From contig NC_057920.1 in assembly GCF_018873765.1 (NCBI RefSeq), forward strand, positions 13,529,307 to 13,593,306: DNA of 64,000 nucleotides. Reading direction: 5' to 3'. Below are positions 1-13,600 of this stretch, one piece after another (the first letter of the stretch is position 1; every line of letters starts with the position of its first letter). The notes beneath the pieces are model-generated. The model worked only from the letters and a program-made list of their open reading frames with translations, did no database searches and was not told where the DNA came from. The DNA comes from Telopea speciosissima (taxonomy: Eukaryota; Streptophyta; Magnoliopsida; Proteales; Proteaceae). The position numbers and the translations under genes were made by a program.

Positions 1-2159
1 AGAATCCGAGCTTTCTACAGGTCTGATTCAAGATCTGACTTAAACAATCTTATATGGTCAGTATTCTACTCATTAATCTGTTGTCAAGTTTTTATCTGTC
101 GTGTGGATACTCCTAGTGGGATTTGGTTCGTGTTACTTTGAAGACTATTTAATCTTCTTATGTTTAATGATGTGTTTCAACTAAAATCATTATCATAGAT
201 CAAGTTTCTGTTGAGTTTCATAAATCTGTGATGTGATCATTTATCTGATTCTTAGTTTGACTGAATTTGACCCGTCCTAGTGTCAGTAGGAGTTGTCCAC
301 TTCAGCAGATCTGACCATTGGATCTGGCTGGGTTTTTCAGCAACTGTTATACCCCTATAAAGGATCATTCGACCAACTTTATAAGCTGATCTGATTTTCT
401 GATCTTGTTTAATTTGAGATCTCCTATTTGCTGGATTGAATTTCAGATTTGATTAAATCCTCTGTTACTTTTAACCGACCGATGGATCATTACCATCTTT
501 TGAAGGAAGACATCTCTAATAATTATCTGTGATTGATTGTCTGAGTTTCACCTTCATCTGAGAAGGTTGACTTTTCTAGTTTGGGTGGCTTGAGATCCTG
601 TCAAGGGGTGTTTAGCTTGAAATTAGGGTTCATCCTACCTACCCCCCACCAACCATGTTGAGGAGGAAGGGCACAGTTCTATACTTGACATGGAAGGGAA
701 ATGATAAGAAGTTTCATTGGCCTTAGTTGAAATGGGGCACAGTGGAGGCATCTGATGCTTTTCTTTCTACTGCTTTATCTGTACATATCATCTTATTTTA
801 TATCTACAAGTAGTGGTTTATGTAATCAAATATAGAAACAATAACATTGATGGCTAAGTGACATAATTGCTAATGTAATTCTACAACAGCAACAACTCAG
901 CCTTATCCCAACTAAATGGGGTTGGATACATAGATCTGTACCCTCCAATCAGCTCTGTTCGAGGTCATACTTGATATAAGGCCTAAGCTATGCATGTCTT
1001 TCCTTACCATTTCTCCTAGAGTCATTTTAGGTCTGCCCCTGGCTTTTTTAGCTCATTCTCTTTGAATCAAATCACTATTTTGTACTGGAGCATCCAAAGG
1101 TCTCCGTTGAACATGGCCATGCCATCTCACACGACTTTCTCGTAGCTTATCATGTATCGGAGCTACTCCCAAATCAATTCTAATATGATCATCCTTATTT
1201 TATCTTTCCTAGTTTTGCGTCCTTCTCAACATCCTCATCTCAGCTACACTAAGTGTAACTGTCCAATATTCCGCACCATACGTCATAGCCAGTCTTATGA
1301 CTGTCCTATAAAATTTTCCTTCAAGTTTTAGAGGAATATGTTGATCACAACACACTCTTGCTGCACCTCTCCACTTCATCCATCCTATTTTAATTCTCTA
1401 TGAAACATCATCCGTTATATCACCTTTATTTATGATTGATCACACAACAACTCCGCTAGTGTTTGCTACCGGTCCCAAGCCCAGATGAAGGAGGAGGGTT
1501 GGTGCATCAGGTTGGCAGCCAACACCGCAAAAAAACGCTAGCCAAACCCTTTTTACATGGAATCGCTAATGTAATTCTAGTAGTGCTAACCAAACATTCA
1601 GTTAATCAATGAAGCCTTTCATGAACCATCTGGGATTGTTTCAGTCTAGTAGAAGTAAATTGAGACTAGGGAAGGTTACAAAGAAATTAATAAACTTTTG
1701 GATTTGAGGTGGTAAGTCAGGTTGAAGTTGATCAGCCAATCGCAAGGCCCATGGTAGCCTACTGTTGTGTCCCAGTCTGCTTCCATCCCTTTTTTCTTAT
1801 GTATTTGCCCATAGCCAATCTTAATGGAGTTGTCTAACATTTGACTAACATGACCATCTTCTGTGGATTGAAAAGCTGAAACGTTGTCAGCTCTGTATGA
1901 TTTTAACCTTTTTTTTTTTTTCTTGCATCTGTATTTCTCGGAGTTTTATGAAATGATCTCATTTCTCATACTTCAGCATGAGTTTCTCTTTGTGACCATC
2001 CATTAGGAAGTGTAGACTTACAACGTCTGTTCTTATGCTTGTCTCTTTCTGTATGCAGTTATTTACCTTTATGTAGAAAATGATACTGCTAGTAAATCTC
2101 TGAAGGTAATCTGTAGAGCCCACTGGGTCTATTGATGCTTTTTGTAATGGTCTTTGCAG
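1..2159 (+). other. Intronic DNA of the gene ending at 2312
   Basis: Apart from the LINE relic I see no exon that I can support here. Base composition is AT-rich with T-tracts, as in a plant intron, and the segment ends in a good acceptor (tctttgcag at 2151-2159). Earlier exons of the gene probably lie left of the window. Confidence 0.5.
885..1500 (-). mobile_element. LINE relic (reverse transcriptase C-terminal part), antisense in an intron
   Basis: Reading the minus strand from about 1320 downward gives a broken but recognisable plant LINE polyprotein tail: LEGKFYRTVIRLAMTYGAEY, then VAEMRMLR, LGVAPIHDKLRESRVRWHGH and VQRRPLDAPV. It is interrupted by several stops and short indels. The right-hand part (about 1440-1560) matches the region usually found next to this repeat in plant genomes. 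The conserved element end 'cccaactaaatggggttgga' lies at 907-926. It is a dead copy lying inside the intron of the gene that ends at 2312. Family assignment rests on remembered motifs; the exact ends are not defined. Confidence 0.75.
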
Positions 2160-2312
2160 GAACTGAGTTTGGAAGGGGACACCTTCACTGCATCTGATGT
2201 TGAAAGATCTCTCTGGAGCTCTGCTATTGGTGCCAAGTTGCTAGCGTCACCTTCAGACTCAGATGCAAAGGTTAATTCAAAAAGAAATTTCAAGAGAAAG
2301 AGAAAGCCATGA
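2160..2312 (+). CDS. C-terminal exon of an unidentified plant protein
   Basis: After the acceptor at 2158-2159 an open frame runs 50 codons to TGA at 2310-2312. The peptide begins ELSLEGDTFTASDVERSLW and ends in a strongly basic tail, RNFKRKRKP, that resembles a nuclear or nucleolar localisation signal. Codon use and the clean acceptor make it a believable terminal exon. I do not recognise the family. Only the 3' end of the gene is in the window, so its function cannot be judged; a nuclear location is inferred from the tail alone. Confidence 0.55.
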   Translation, partial: ELSLEGDTFTASDVERSLWSSAIGAKLLASPSDSDAKVNSKRNFKRKRKP

Positions 2313-3126
2313 AGGCATGAAGCTGGTGCTTGTTTAGTCGGTCAAAACATTGAAACTAACCCTTTTGGTGAAAGTGTTTTTATCGAATAGTTTCTCACTA
2401 TAAGTTATGAATGTAAGATTTGATTGTGGTTCAAACCCGAAAATAAATCGATTTAAACCGATATTAAAAACTGAAATAAACCAAAACCACACCGGATCGA
2501 AACCAAAATCAACAAAAAACCAAAGTTTCTTAACAGTTTGGTTTTGGTCTCACTCATTCCGAGACTGAAATCGATTCAGCTCAGACGAAATCGAGCTGAA
2601 CCAACCATTTGATACCCCTAGTATTATTCATATATGGGGTCCATTTGGGGTTTACATGATTAGAATAGGAGAGACAATGTCAGTGTGGGCTCTATGTTTA
2701 TTGTGTGAGAAGGGTATAAAGGAATCTGTCCAAGCGCAGCGTAGCAATCTCTAGTAGAGCCCTTCACAAGCAAGATGATCAATTGCTTGATTTCCTTCTC
2801 CAACTTTAGATCATTTTGATAGAAATTATTTAAAATAAAAAACTATCTCCAAATACAAAAAGAAATTATATTCATTTAAAGATTGAAAAGGTTTCAAAAT
2901 ATCTCTTTTATACTTCATTGTTTTTGTTTTCAAGAAGGTTTGAACCTTTACATCCCGTTTATTGGAAAGCAAAGTAGTGGAAAATGTTAAGTCTCACATT
3001 GTTTGTGGAAGAAAGTAGAGTGGTTGATATTGTAAAATGAGAATTACAAGGGTATCGCTCTTTTGAAGAAAGACTCCCTATACTTTCTTGTTTCTAAAGG
3101 GAATGGGGTGGGGTTGTGCCTAGGGG

Positions 3127-3206
3127 GCATCCAAGGGTTGGCCTGTGCTGCACACATCTCGATGCATGCCTAAGGATGTGTGCAGCACAGCCCAAAGGCT
3201 GGATGC
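3127..3206. repeat. Short fold-back element (MITE-like)
   Basis: Two arms of about 32 bases (3127-3158 and 3175-3206) are near-perfect reverse complements around a 16-base loop; both contain tgtgctgcacacatc or its complement. It is a short fold-back insert in the intergenic DNA between the gene ending at 2312 and the one starting at 4406. Confidence 0.6.
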
Positions 3207-3455
3207 TACCTGGAGAGGAGCTCAATAGGGGTGGGGGTGGGATTTATTCACACATGAGTGTGCATTAAGCCGGGCTAGATCGCGACAAGACAATATGAGG
3301 CCTTGGTGTGTGAAGTTGCTCTGAAGTCTGAATCAAACATATATCCGGTTTTCCTTTGCTGGCCATTGGCCAGAGTGTGTTCAAAGTCGAGGTCTACGTC
3401 CAACACGTTAGCAGTGTTGTTTCGGTGAGTGTTTCATCTATTTTGTGATTGATGA

Positions 3456-3695
3456 TTGAACAATACGCCTACAATCAGGATCTTAGGTAGCAATATGATG
3501 ATACGGATTACCCGTGATCAATACCGATACGATACAATACTGATATGTATCGTGATATTGGCCAAAATGTGCTCTGTTTTTGAATTTTCGGTCAATTCGA
3601 TTACTGGATTGATACCAGCTGATGCGTATCTATATCATATGTCATATTGGCCGTTCCGATACGGTGAACTAAAACCATGTCTACAATATGAGTAA
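3456..3695. repeat. GATACC/GGTATC palindromic-word repeat
   Basis: Dense imperfect repeats of gatac/gtatc words ending in 'ctaaaaccatg'. The open frame across it is an accident of the repeat. It belongs to the dispersed family also seen near 9075, 40770, 41100, 43680, 44030 and 55990. Confidence 0.6.
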
Positions 3696-4329
3696 TTAAG
3701 CACCATGAGAAAATTTTGAAACTATCTTATGCGAGCAGTTCCACGGCAAAACTGACTCTATCTATGGTAGGAATAGGATTGAAATAAGCATATACCAATT
3801 ATTCCAATCCAACGGCAGTTTGTAGCTTCCCATGATTCTGATCCATGCATCTTTGAATATATTACAGTACTCTCTTCTTCTGGTTTTCGAACAGGGTCAA
3901 CGGTTAAGGCCTTAAGGGCCATATGTACCAATTTTGCCCCTTATTTCGACGATTGGTCGGGAATTCTTCAATTTGGTTAAATTACCTAAACTTGCCCTCA
4001 GCCAAGTTGAGTTGAAACGTTTGACTAAGGATATTGTGAGGAAAGTGAATTTAGGAAATCTTACAAACTGTTCACTTTCACCCGAATAACAACAACCCTG
4101 TTCGAAGAATATTATGTTTTCTCCAACTTTTCCCCTTGTCTTCTTTAAATTGCATTTTATTCAATTTACTAGTAGGCCCCCTAAAGATTCAATTTTCACA
4201 ATAAATTGTACTTTATCCGAAGAAACGCCGCTCCAAGTCCAACGGCTACTTACAGAGCTCTCTCTCTGCATTTAAACCTCCTCGGGTATCTAACCCTTGT
4301 GAGCAAAACTAAAAGAAGGAAGCAACGCG

Positions 4330-4355
4330 TCTCTCTCTCTCTCTCTCTCTCTCTC
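4330..4355 (+). repeat. (TC)13 microsatellite in the 5' leader
   Basis: A pure TC tract lies 50-76 bases upstream of the ATG at 4406. Pyrimidine-rich (CT)n tracts are common in plant 5' UTRs near the start of transcription. A role in promoter strength is possible but not shown. Confidence 0.7.
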
Positions 4356-4405
4356 AGCTACCGTGCTTCTTTTCTGGTTCTTGTAGTCCCGTTAGATCGA
4401 AAGCA

Positions 4406-7400
4406 ATGGAAAAGCATCGATCAGCACAGTTGAACAAGGATGATGACGAGGAGTTCTATGAGAAGATTGAAGCGCCGAAGTATGTTGATTTTACCGTTCC
4501 CCATCCACCTCTTCCAGACGATCGTTCCTGGTTTTGTTTGCGTGTCGGTGAGTTAAACATTTCTGTTTGTCATCTTCTCTGAATCTGATAGTATTTCTGT
4601 CATCTGCTCTGGATTTACTCTTTGATGGTAATTACGTTATTTCTAATTTTTCTCTGTTGGTTTTAATTTTCTATCCTTAAAAGTATTCTCTTTCTGTTTC
4701 TGGCATAATTGTACTTACTTAAAGCTCAGATCTAATGTATGATTTGCTTAAATCTTTTAGAATTTAAGTTGACTTCTGTTTCTCCTGCTTTTCATTACTC
4801 ACGACTAAAGATGCGAGTAATTTGTGTTTTCCCTACCTTCTACAATAATTTTTTGAGTTTCATGGGTTTATCTCTCTGATTTCAACTTGCTTTAGTAGCT
4901 TAGTGTTGATTTAGCTTGGTAATCTTCTTTATCTATGCAATCCAGAAACTCCTTTGTCTTTAAAATTCTAATACTTTCATATTTTTGTTTGGATTTTACA
5001 TTATTTCCCCAATTTGTGCAGTGAATTGAGTCTTATTAACAGATTTCACTTTCCAAGTTCAAATTTATGCTTGTGTTTCTAATTAGCCTGTTAATTGTGT
5101 TTCAGGATGCGATCAGAAGCATGAAGAAGACATGGATCCTGATGCTCTTTATAGAAGTTTCGTTCTTCGGGTGAGCTATTTCTAGCCGTTACTTCTTTTC
5201 ATTAACATGGTTGATACATCATTTCAGACATAACCTTCTCAAATTGTACAGGTTATGGCAGCAAGGAGCCCCAACATAAAACTTCAGAAGGCATTGAGTA
5301 GAATAGCTCCACAGTAAGTAAAGCCATCAGATTGCAGGGTTTTCATTTTTTTTTTTTCTTTTTGGGTTTCTGTACACTTAAATTGGATTTGCTTTGACAT
5401 ATATTTGTTATCTCTTTTCTTTCTTCACAGTGCAAATATTAAATGCCCCCAATCAGCACCAGCAAAATCTTCAGAGAATAGAATATCAAGATTCACTGCA
5501 ATCACATTGGCTTCTCAAAAGATGGCTGATACAACGTCAAAAACCCATCCAATATCTAGGCTTAACTCAGCTTCAAATGCAAAGGCTAAGCAATCTTCTG
5601 TTGCTGCAAAGGCTATGACGACTCCTAGGAATAAAAAGTGCCTCCCAGGTCCAGATCCTTTGCGTATTGCTCAGAACCCCAAAACAGCTGTTTCATTGAC
5701 AAAGAATAGAGTGGTCTCGAAGGCCCTGATATTCCACACACCAAAGAAAAATGAAAGGGTGAAAACTTCGTTACATTCGCATAATCCAGTCACAGAATTA
5801 TGTGAACAGGTGAAGAAGCTTGAGATAACCAGTCAACAAAAGCAGGGACGTTCACGTATTGTATCATCGAGGTACAATGCTAGTAACAAGGTTCCTACTT
5901 CCAAAGCACATTTGAGGCCCAGAAAGCTCCAAAGTCAAGCTGAGGTTTCATTAATTTCTCAAGATTCCAAGGATGGCCAGGTTGCAGAATCTTCAAGATG
6001 TCTGAAGAGCAAAACCAAAGCCAATTTACCTAAATGTAATCAATCTTTGACCCATGAAGGGATTGATGACGACTCCAGTGATATGGAAATTGATGGAAAA
6101 TCAAGGGATGGCTCCTTAGAAGTATCTTCTGTATCAGGTAGTTCCGGAAATAATGAAAATGACAAGGCCCTAATAATTGTAAAGGCCTCAGAAAATTTAG
6201 TTGCAACTTCTACTCGAGATGAAAATAATCCAATTGGGGAGAATCCAGTAGCAAGTTCAAGCAATGTCACAGCCTTACTTTCAAATTCAGAGGACAGAGG
6301 ATCGAATTATGAGGGGCGGAAAGATTTAGAAGTTGGTGTTCCCAAACGTCAAACTCCCAATGTAGCAGGAGTTGAGAATTATGCCGTGGGAAGTGATGAT
6401 AAAGAAAATGCTTTGTTGCCTGATGATAACAGGTATCAGCCCCATACCACTCGTTTCTCCTTTCATATTAGAACTACTTGCAGATCTTCACACAATCTTC
6501 ACACAAATTACATATTTGTGCTAAGAATGTGTTAATTTCAAACTGATAACAGAGAAATCAACATCAATAATAGCCACTCTAAAACAAAGATCCTGAGCAA
6601 GCGTGAAGCTCATGAAAAGTCTAAGAAGGTAATTACTTAGATTTACATATTTATCTACTGTTGTTTATACAAATGTGTAGTTCCCTGATCCAACTGCATT
6701 TGATCATGGTGCAGGTCATTCGAGAGCTTGGTAAAAGGGTTACTTGTGCTGCTACTGGTGCCCAAAAGTACAAGAAAACAAAGCTAACAAACCCTAAACC
6801 TTTCCGGCTACGGACTGATGTAAGTGAAATATTGCAAGACATATTTCCTTTGTTAGTAACAACAGTCGTTTGATGACATGAAGCTTATATTAGGAAAGGG
6901 GCATTCTTAAGGAGGCAAACCTGGATAGAAGGTTGCATTTTCTTGCTCCTTCCAAAGAAAATGCAACAACAGTCCAAAGGTTATCTACTGGAAGGTTGCA
7001 GAGAAGACATCTGATGGAGACTCAAGTGAGTATCTTGTCCCATCTAGTCCCCCACCCTCCCTTTTTCCCATAACTGGATAGGTAGAAATCTATATTGATT
7101 TTTGGTTTAATGATTTCAGAAAACTGAGAAGTCCCATGAAGCCACCAACCAAACTGAATCAGGAAAAAGAGTTAAAAAGGTTCGAACTCAGAATAATAAT
7201 CTCTCATTTTTAACGTAGACTGCATTTATTAAGCTGATAAGATGATGGTGTGTTTTGCAGCAACAACTGAAAAATGCACATCTTAAAACATCAAAATGTG
7301 CAACAGAGACAAAAGTGATGTCAACCATTCGAAAAAGCCAGAAGGTAACATGATTACTTGTTTCTTCTTTCATGAGGAAACATTTAGAGGTTGATCAATC

Positions 7401-7940
7401 TGAGACTTGTTCTAAACCTAATCCTTTGACTCTGCCTTTGAAACATGTGACTCCTCAGTGGGAAGAAGGTAAGGAGAGAGCAGGCCAAAAAGCAGAGAGC
7501 AGCTCAAAAAAGGCTAAATCACCTTTCTTGCGGCAACAACTTGTCAAGCCTCCAAGGTTTTTAGCTATCATGTTTATGTTATGTCATTGTGGATGGTGAG
7601 AGAGTTTGATCTCCACTGAGACTGAACTAAGCACCTCGTTTGTGCTTTTTTCTTTGTTTCTGTTGTCAGGATGGCTTCAGCAAGCAGCAAGGCAACAGTT
7701 CCACTAGCATCAACTAGCCAGTTGAGCACAATAAAAGAAACTTCATCAGCAATTTCACAGCGCAGGGAAGTAGTAGAGCCAACTGGCAATGGCAACACAA
7801 ACACCATCAGTAAAGCAACAGCCATAAGGTCATGTTCAAGAGGTAAAAGACCTGCAACAATTCCAAAGGAACCAAACTTTCAGATTGTCCATATACCAAG
7901 GAGTTGCACAAAGAAGCTGTCCCATCCAATTCCGTCATGA
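4406..7940 (+). CDS. Plant-specific basic protein with TPX2-like motif (11 exons)
   Basis: Exons: 4406-4547, 5106-5170, 5252-5313, 5431-6432, 6553-6628, 6715-6819, 6894-7025, 7120-7179, 7261-7344, 7390-7556, 7670-7940. All junctions are GT-AG, phases agree throughout, and the sum is 2166 nt (721 residues plus TGA). The start is the first ATG after a (TC)n leader. The N-terminus is acidic (DDDEEFYEKIEAPKYVDF) and contains two Cys/His-bearing stretches (WFCLRVGCDQKHEED) split by intron 1. The large fourth exon is Ser/Lys-rich and probably disordered. Exons 6-7 encode KLTNPKPFRLRTDERG, which resembles the short basic motif of TPX2-type microtubule-binding proteins. The C-terminal half is Lys/Arg-rich. 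I do not know a tested function for this family; microtubule association is inference from one motif. The ORF runs past the exon-4 donor into intron, so an ORF-only annotation would truncate it. Confidence 0.8.
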
Positions 7941-8191
7941 ATTTATTCCTTTGTTTACTGTATTTTATATTCATGTTGTTCAATTATTTCATTGAAATCT
8001 CTTTCTTTTGTTTTACAAAGCAAACAATGTAATTTATATTCACAGGTTTGTGCTTATTTTCATTATGTTTGCTCAAATGAATCATGAGGGGAAGCCACAT
8101 CTAGTCACCGGTTCAAATATAACACCGGGCTGGTTTGACCTGGCAAGACAATTTTTGCTCAGCAAAGAGAAACATACTAAGAGGTTGGATC

Positions 8192-8330
8192 TCGGCACAA
8201 CAGGTTGCTCCATTGTGACCTAGTGGTCGTAGGTTTGAGTTGGGAAGTGGGAGTAAGGCTGTGTACATTATGACCCTCCCCAGACCCGGCAGTGGCTTAT
8301 GCAAAGTGTACTTTGTGAGCTAGATTGGAT
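8192..8330 (+). mobile_element. Au-type plant SINE, degraded
   Basis: It contains the diagnostic series gttgctccattgtgacc, tagtggtc, a B-box-like ggtttgagttg (8231-8241), then gtacattatgaccctcccc. The same series occurs on the other strand at 19145-19340. These are tRNA-derived elements transcribed by RNA polymerase III; this copy has mutated promoter boxes. Confidence 0.75.
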
Positions 8331-8651
8331 AAAGAGTAGTGGAGCACTGAAGCTGCAAACATAAGATATAGAGCATCTGAAATCACTCCACTTCCTTCAC
8401 TAGAGGTCATTCCTCTGATTTCAACATGGACTGATATGGACAATCACTACCATCCATTAGATAGTTGACCAAGAAAGCTTCTGGGGTGCCTAGAACCACA
8501 GAGTTGTCATGTGGCAAATATAGGCAGCACCAGTCCCTGGAAGAGTTCTCTGACTCTAGTTTAGGGGCTTGTTTCCATACAGGGAAAACCTTCTCCGGTA
8601 AGGAAGCCTTCAATCATTTGGGTGGATTTACATAACCATGAAAACTGATCT

Positions 8652-8810
8652 TTATCCTCTCAAGTGCAGTGCACTGCCGAGTGCACCTCACTTGTGCAAT
8701 CAACGGTGCACTGTGCTGTGCACCTTTAAATTTCATCCTCTCAAACTCATGACCACCGTCGAATGCTCAGGTGTGATGAACTGGGCAGTGCACCGCACTT
8801 GAGAAGATAA
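8652..8810. repeat. Fold-back MITE
   Basis: Terminal arms tatcctctcaagtgcagtgc (from 8652) and gcaccgcacttgagaagata (to 8810) are inverted copies; secondary gtgcac palindromes lie inside. Length is about 160 bp and it is non-coding. Confidence 0.65.
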
Positions 8811-9074
8811 AAATTCCAATAAAAACTTGGAAAAATAGAAGCCAATAGGATTTCTGCTTTTCAACATATAATTGAGGGAATAATGATAACCTTAGATTCC
8901 TGGATGCACACTTCACCTAGCTTCCCCAACCCAAACCCGGTAACCCAACAAACAACACCCCCCTCCCCCCCCAAAATAAACAAATAGGGATCTCTGCTCT
9001 TCCATTCCCTTAAAAGACCATCTTTCATTTGTGTTAGATGATTTGAGAGGAAGATCCACTCCTTGCCACTACCA

Positions 9075-9360
9075 TAGTTCAAGGAATTGGTATCGGATCC
9101 ACCTATTTGTATCGGCATCGATAGAGATCAATACTGATTTGTGATCAATACGATACCAATCCAATGGTATTGACCAGGGGGGAAATTGTAAATAAAACAA
9201 AATTTTCTTGGAATTTAAGGGTAGAACTGAACAATTTGGACCGATACAGGCCGAACCTTATAAGTATCATATTGGTATCGGTCAAGACTAATACAGATCC
9301 CGAAACCGATTACTAAAACCCTGACCACCGATACCGATCCCAATTAATAAAACCCTGGCC
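9075..9360. repeat. GATACC-type palindromic-word repeat
   Basis: Repeated tatcgg/ccgata words (for example gtatcggatcc at 9090-9100, accgataccgatccc near 9328). It has the same style as the other dispersed copies and is non-coding. It sits in the intergenic stretch 7941-9649, in which I see no gene. Confidence 0.6.
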
Positions 9361-9649
9361 AGGACTAGCGAACATAAAATTATGCCTGAGCCTCTCTCCT
9401 CTTCACATGAAATGACCTTGCTGCCCTCCAATGAATGAAACAATACCTCATTGGTTTGTTCCCTATGTCTGCTTGGTCGGAGAACCCTCTCCCTAAAAAA
9501 AGAGTGACGGAAACAATGTGTTTCTTGAATTGCTGAGGAGCCGCTTAAAAAAACCCATTCATGAATATAACTAAATAATTTAGAACAAAATTGTAGGGGT
9601 ATTTCCATCCCCAGGTTTTAAATATCTACAGAAAGGGAGGGAAAAAAAT

Positions 9650-10560
9650 TCAGACAGAATGTTTCTTCCTCTGCTTAAGGTCATCGCTCCCATCTTTTCC
9701 CTTCCTCTTATTCCCTTTGGATCTCTTTGGTGCCTGTGGTAATATTCAAGCAAATCCACAATTGCACTTCAGATGGATCATGATTACAGTCTGGCTTAGA
9801 GGTTAGGGAAAGAAGAAAAAATGCACACCTCGGCAGAAAAGGTCTTGAGAGGATCTCCACTTTTCCTGAATTTTTTCTTTGGTCCCGGTCGATGAGCGGA
9901 TTTGGTGTTTCCCATTGCAGCTCTAGCAAGCTTAACAATCTTGCTGGCTTCCTGAGTTGTTGGGTCCAAAAGGTATTCAGGCACAGCCCTTAGGTGTTGA
10001 GGAGGTTCTTTTTTGCTCAGCACTTTGTCATGCTTCAGTAGATCTGTTCAACCCAGCATCAAATTCGATCGTTAGAATTATATGGCACTAGAAGAATATC
10101 AATGCATATTAAGCCAAATATCCAATCAATGAACTCCATTACCCAAGTCCTTTGGATTAGCTTCAAAATGAGTCTTCAACCTAAACAGAAGAAAAGAGTC
10201 GGTAAGGACTAAGATAGGGAAATGGTCAATATAAATTACTTAGACAAATAAACTACCTGTGTACGCCTAGTGTGTTCAATATTCACCAAAACTCATTTCA
10301 TAGCATCTAAACCTTGAAATCATCAATTGATGGAAGAAATTCTTTGAAAATGTATTTTTGCAAATTGCATTAGGGTAAACCAAAAGAAGGTAGATGTCAA
10401 CCTTCGACTAATGATAATTCTTCCTAAAAGTTACTTGTGTTCACTTTGTCACCCTCTCCTCATTTGGCATGTTTCAATCACACGAGAAAAAGGTCCTCTG
10501 ATCTGGGTTTTCCATATGGAAAGATAAATTCCTACTGACTGCAGTCCACAAGGACACGAG

Positions 10561-10625
<65 letters not shown>

Positions 10626-13600
10626 CTTCCTTGTATTTTTTTCATTTGGCCTCGTCTTACTGAAATTGCAAGTTACAATTGGAATAAAATGTTGTTTGAG
10701 AAATCTTACTCACTTCTCAGAGTTTAGAATTTCATTCCTAAGATCCTGAGCCCGTGATTCTCTTATTGCAACTTTTGTTACACTTTTTCCAACATCCTGT
10801 AGAGAGAGAGAGAGAGAGAGAGAGAAGCAAATTAAATATAAGCAAATCACAAATCATTTGAGTAATATTCACAGCAACAAACCTCTATAAGGTCAGTATC
10901 GTGGCAGGTACTACCAGGTCATTGAGGTCAACTCAGGGTGATGTGCTGGAAGAAACCAACTAAAGGCCTCTATGTGTTTCATGCTCTTGACTCATGCATA
11001 TGCCTATTAATAACTGACGTAGAAAATATATCACTCACACGTACAAAGCACCAACGCAATTGAAGTTCACCTCAATGAGTGAGACATGGGGTAAGGTGTC
11101 CGTTTCATACCTATCACCGGGCACACACCAGGCAATGGATGCCCATAACTGAAAAGAGCACAAAGACACACATACAGAGAGAGGCAATACACTTGAAATT
11201 GAAAGAAACACATGATTTGACCATTTCCAACACATGAGTAAACTAGGAAAAATCCATAACTGGACACATGCCCTTTCTTTTATCAGGGTAGGGGTGGGGG
11301 AAGGGGATAGCTAACAAGTAAAGGTCACTAGTGGAGAGGATGCAAGGAAAATAGTACACAACAACAACAGGAAGAGGAAGGCCCTACCCAATCAGATACA
11401 TTCTCACATATAATACATTCCTATCTATCCACTAGTAAGAGTATTCGCAAGACTATTAGCTGAATAGTCCAATAGAGGGAGGAATTCCCCTGCAAATCTA
11501 CAACAGCAAAGACCTAGCCCTCCTAATGAATTGCATATACCTTGAAGAATCATGTTCCCTGCCACTTAAAATTACAATATCCTACCATCCTTAGAAATAG
11601 CTATCCCCAGGCCTTGCATAGCCACCTTAAGCACAGCTGTGACAGAATCAGCAAAGCCAAAAGGCCCAGAGAACACAATAACATAAATTTTATACTTCCC
11701 AAAAATTATAAAAGTAGGTCTTTGGAAGACTTCTTTCCCTGAAGATCTATTGTATCTAACCTTTTTCCCAGTGAGGTTTAATAAATTCCCCCCTTTTGTG
11801 GGGCTTCCAGTGCGCCCCCCCCCCCCCCCACCAAAACAAAAAAAAAAAGTAAGTCCTTCAGCCTTAAATGCTGCAAGCCTGCAATTGTTGAACCAAAAGA
11901 GGTTATATGCTTTGTTTGCTGGAATGGCAGCCTGACCCCAAAGGTGTTAAAAGTGCATGAAGTAGCCCCAGATGCAAAACAATAACAATGAAGCACAAAT
12001 AACACTGCTCTAATTGAGGGTAAAAGTGGCTGTACTGACAGAAATCAAAGGAGGTTATGCCTCATGCATCTGGAAGTTCTAACAGCAGATGCCATTCTTC
12101 ACCTTTTTAAAACCTGTTTCAAACTTCAACAGGGCATTTGAAAGGCAATCCTGGCCTTTCCCAACAAAAACAAAATAACCCATGAATTGACAACAAATTA
12201 CACGAAATAAAAAAGGAAAAGAGAAATTTCTTGGAGTTACTCCCACAATTTTTTTTCTTCCATTATTTGATTTCCACACCCACCCCCGCACACAATGGTG
12301 ATCCTGATGAGGGTAACCCTTTCATCGAAGTTGAAATATAGTGCTTCAACAACACAAGATACCAATCAAATATCTCCAATCTAGAAATTTACCTCAGCTC
12401 TATATCGTAAAGACTCCACAGCATTCTTAGTGAGTAAAGGAAATGGTGCAATGAAGCTTGAATTGTCTTGGCTCTCATTATCTCCCAACATAGATTTGAT
12501 CTCTTCAAAAATTTCCATCTCATCCGGAGAAACCTGGTATAAACCATTATTATACTATAAGATACTACCATAAACAACAGAAGTTTTTGACTACGTCATT
12601 ATCAGGTTCAATCAAACTTTTTTGCATGCCCCTCAATGGAAAACATATAATTCAAGACATTCTATCATTTTGTAGGCTTGTGACAACAAAGGAGTTGACA
12701 AATATTTATGCATTCGCAATATTGGAAATAAAAAATAAATATCTAAGTTTTTTTTTCCTGATCAAGTTGCATTACATGCCAAAATTAATGCCCAATCATA
12801 AATCAAGAATTATTTCAGTAATATAATCTTTTCTCAACTGGTAGCAGGGATCCCTTTTCCCCAAGTTTGGAACTAGAAGCCCCAAGGCAATTCTACTGGC
12901 TGTTGTAACTCAAGCAAGTATGAAAGTATCATAATTGATTATACAAACGTACCAATGAGACCGATGCACCAGTATTATATGCTCTTCCTGTACGCCCTAT
13001 TCGATGCACATATCCAGCAGAAGTTGGGGGCATTTCAAAATTTATAACCTGTCACAAAACATACAACAGGGCAAGCTAAATGCAATATCTTTCAGCCAAG
13101 ATAAACACCCATGCAGAATGGAAAGAATAGAATACAACATAGGACCAGTATTTGAGGGGGGGGGGGAATGCAGAAGGAAAAGGAGTAAGATAGAAGACAG
13201 AAGCACCAGACATCCAAATGTAATCGGATCTAAATTTCAATGACATTTGAACATGTGTTGATGGAAAAACAATTACTAATTGCTAGCAGCATTAATAAAT
13301 GTGCATTCAAGGATAACTAAATTCCTTCTCTAAAACCAGTGAAAAAGGTATCAAACTTAAGAACAACCCAATAGCACAGATTCTTCTGAATAGTTGATGT
13401 GTCAATGATAAGGTGATGTGGAATAACACTCCAGATTCAATTTAGACTTCTAAAACATACATACAGTCAAAACTAACTTTGCACATTAAACTGAACACCA
13501 AAGAAAAAAACAAACCAACACCATACTTGACTGGACTCAAATTGATCCTGAACAAAAATATTGATCCCAGAATTCTTAAAACCTTTTTCCCACCCGGTAT

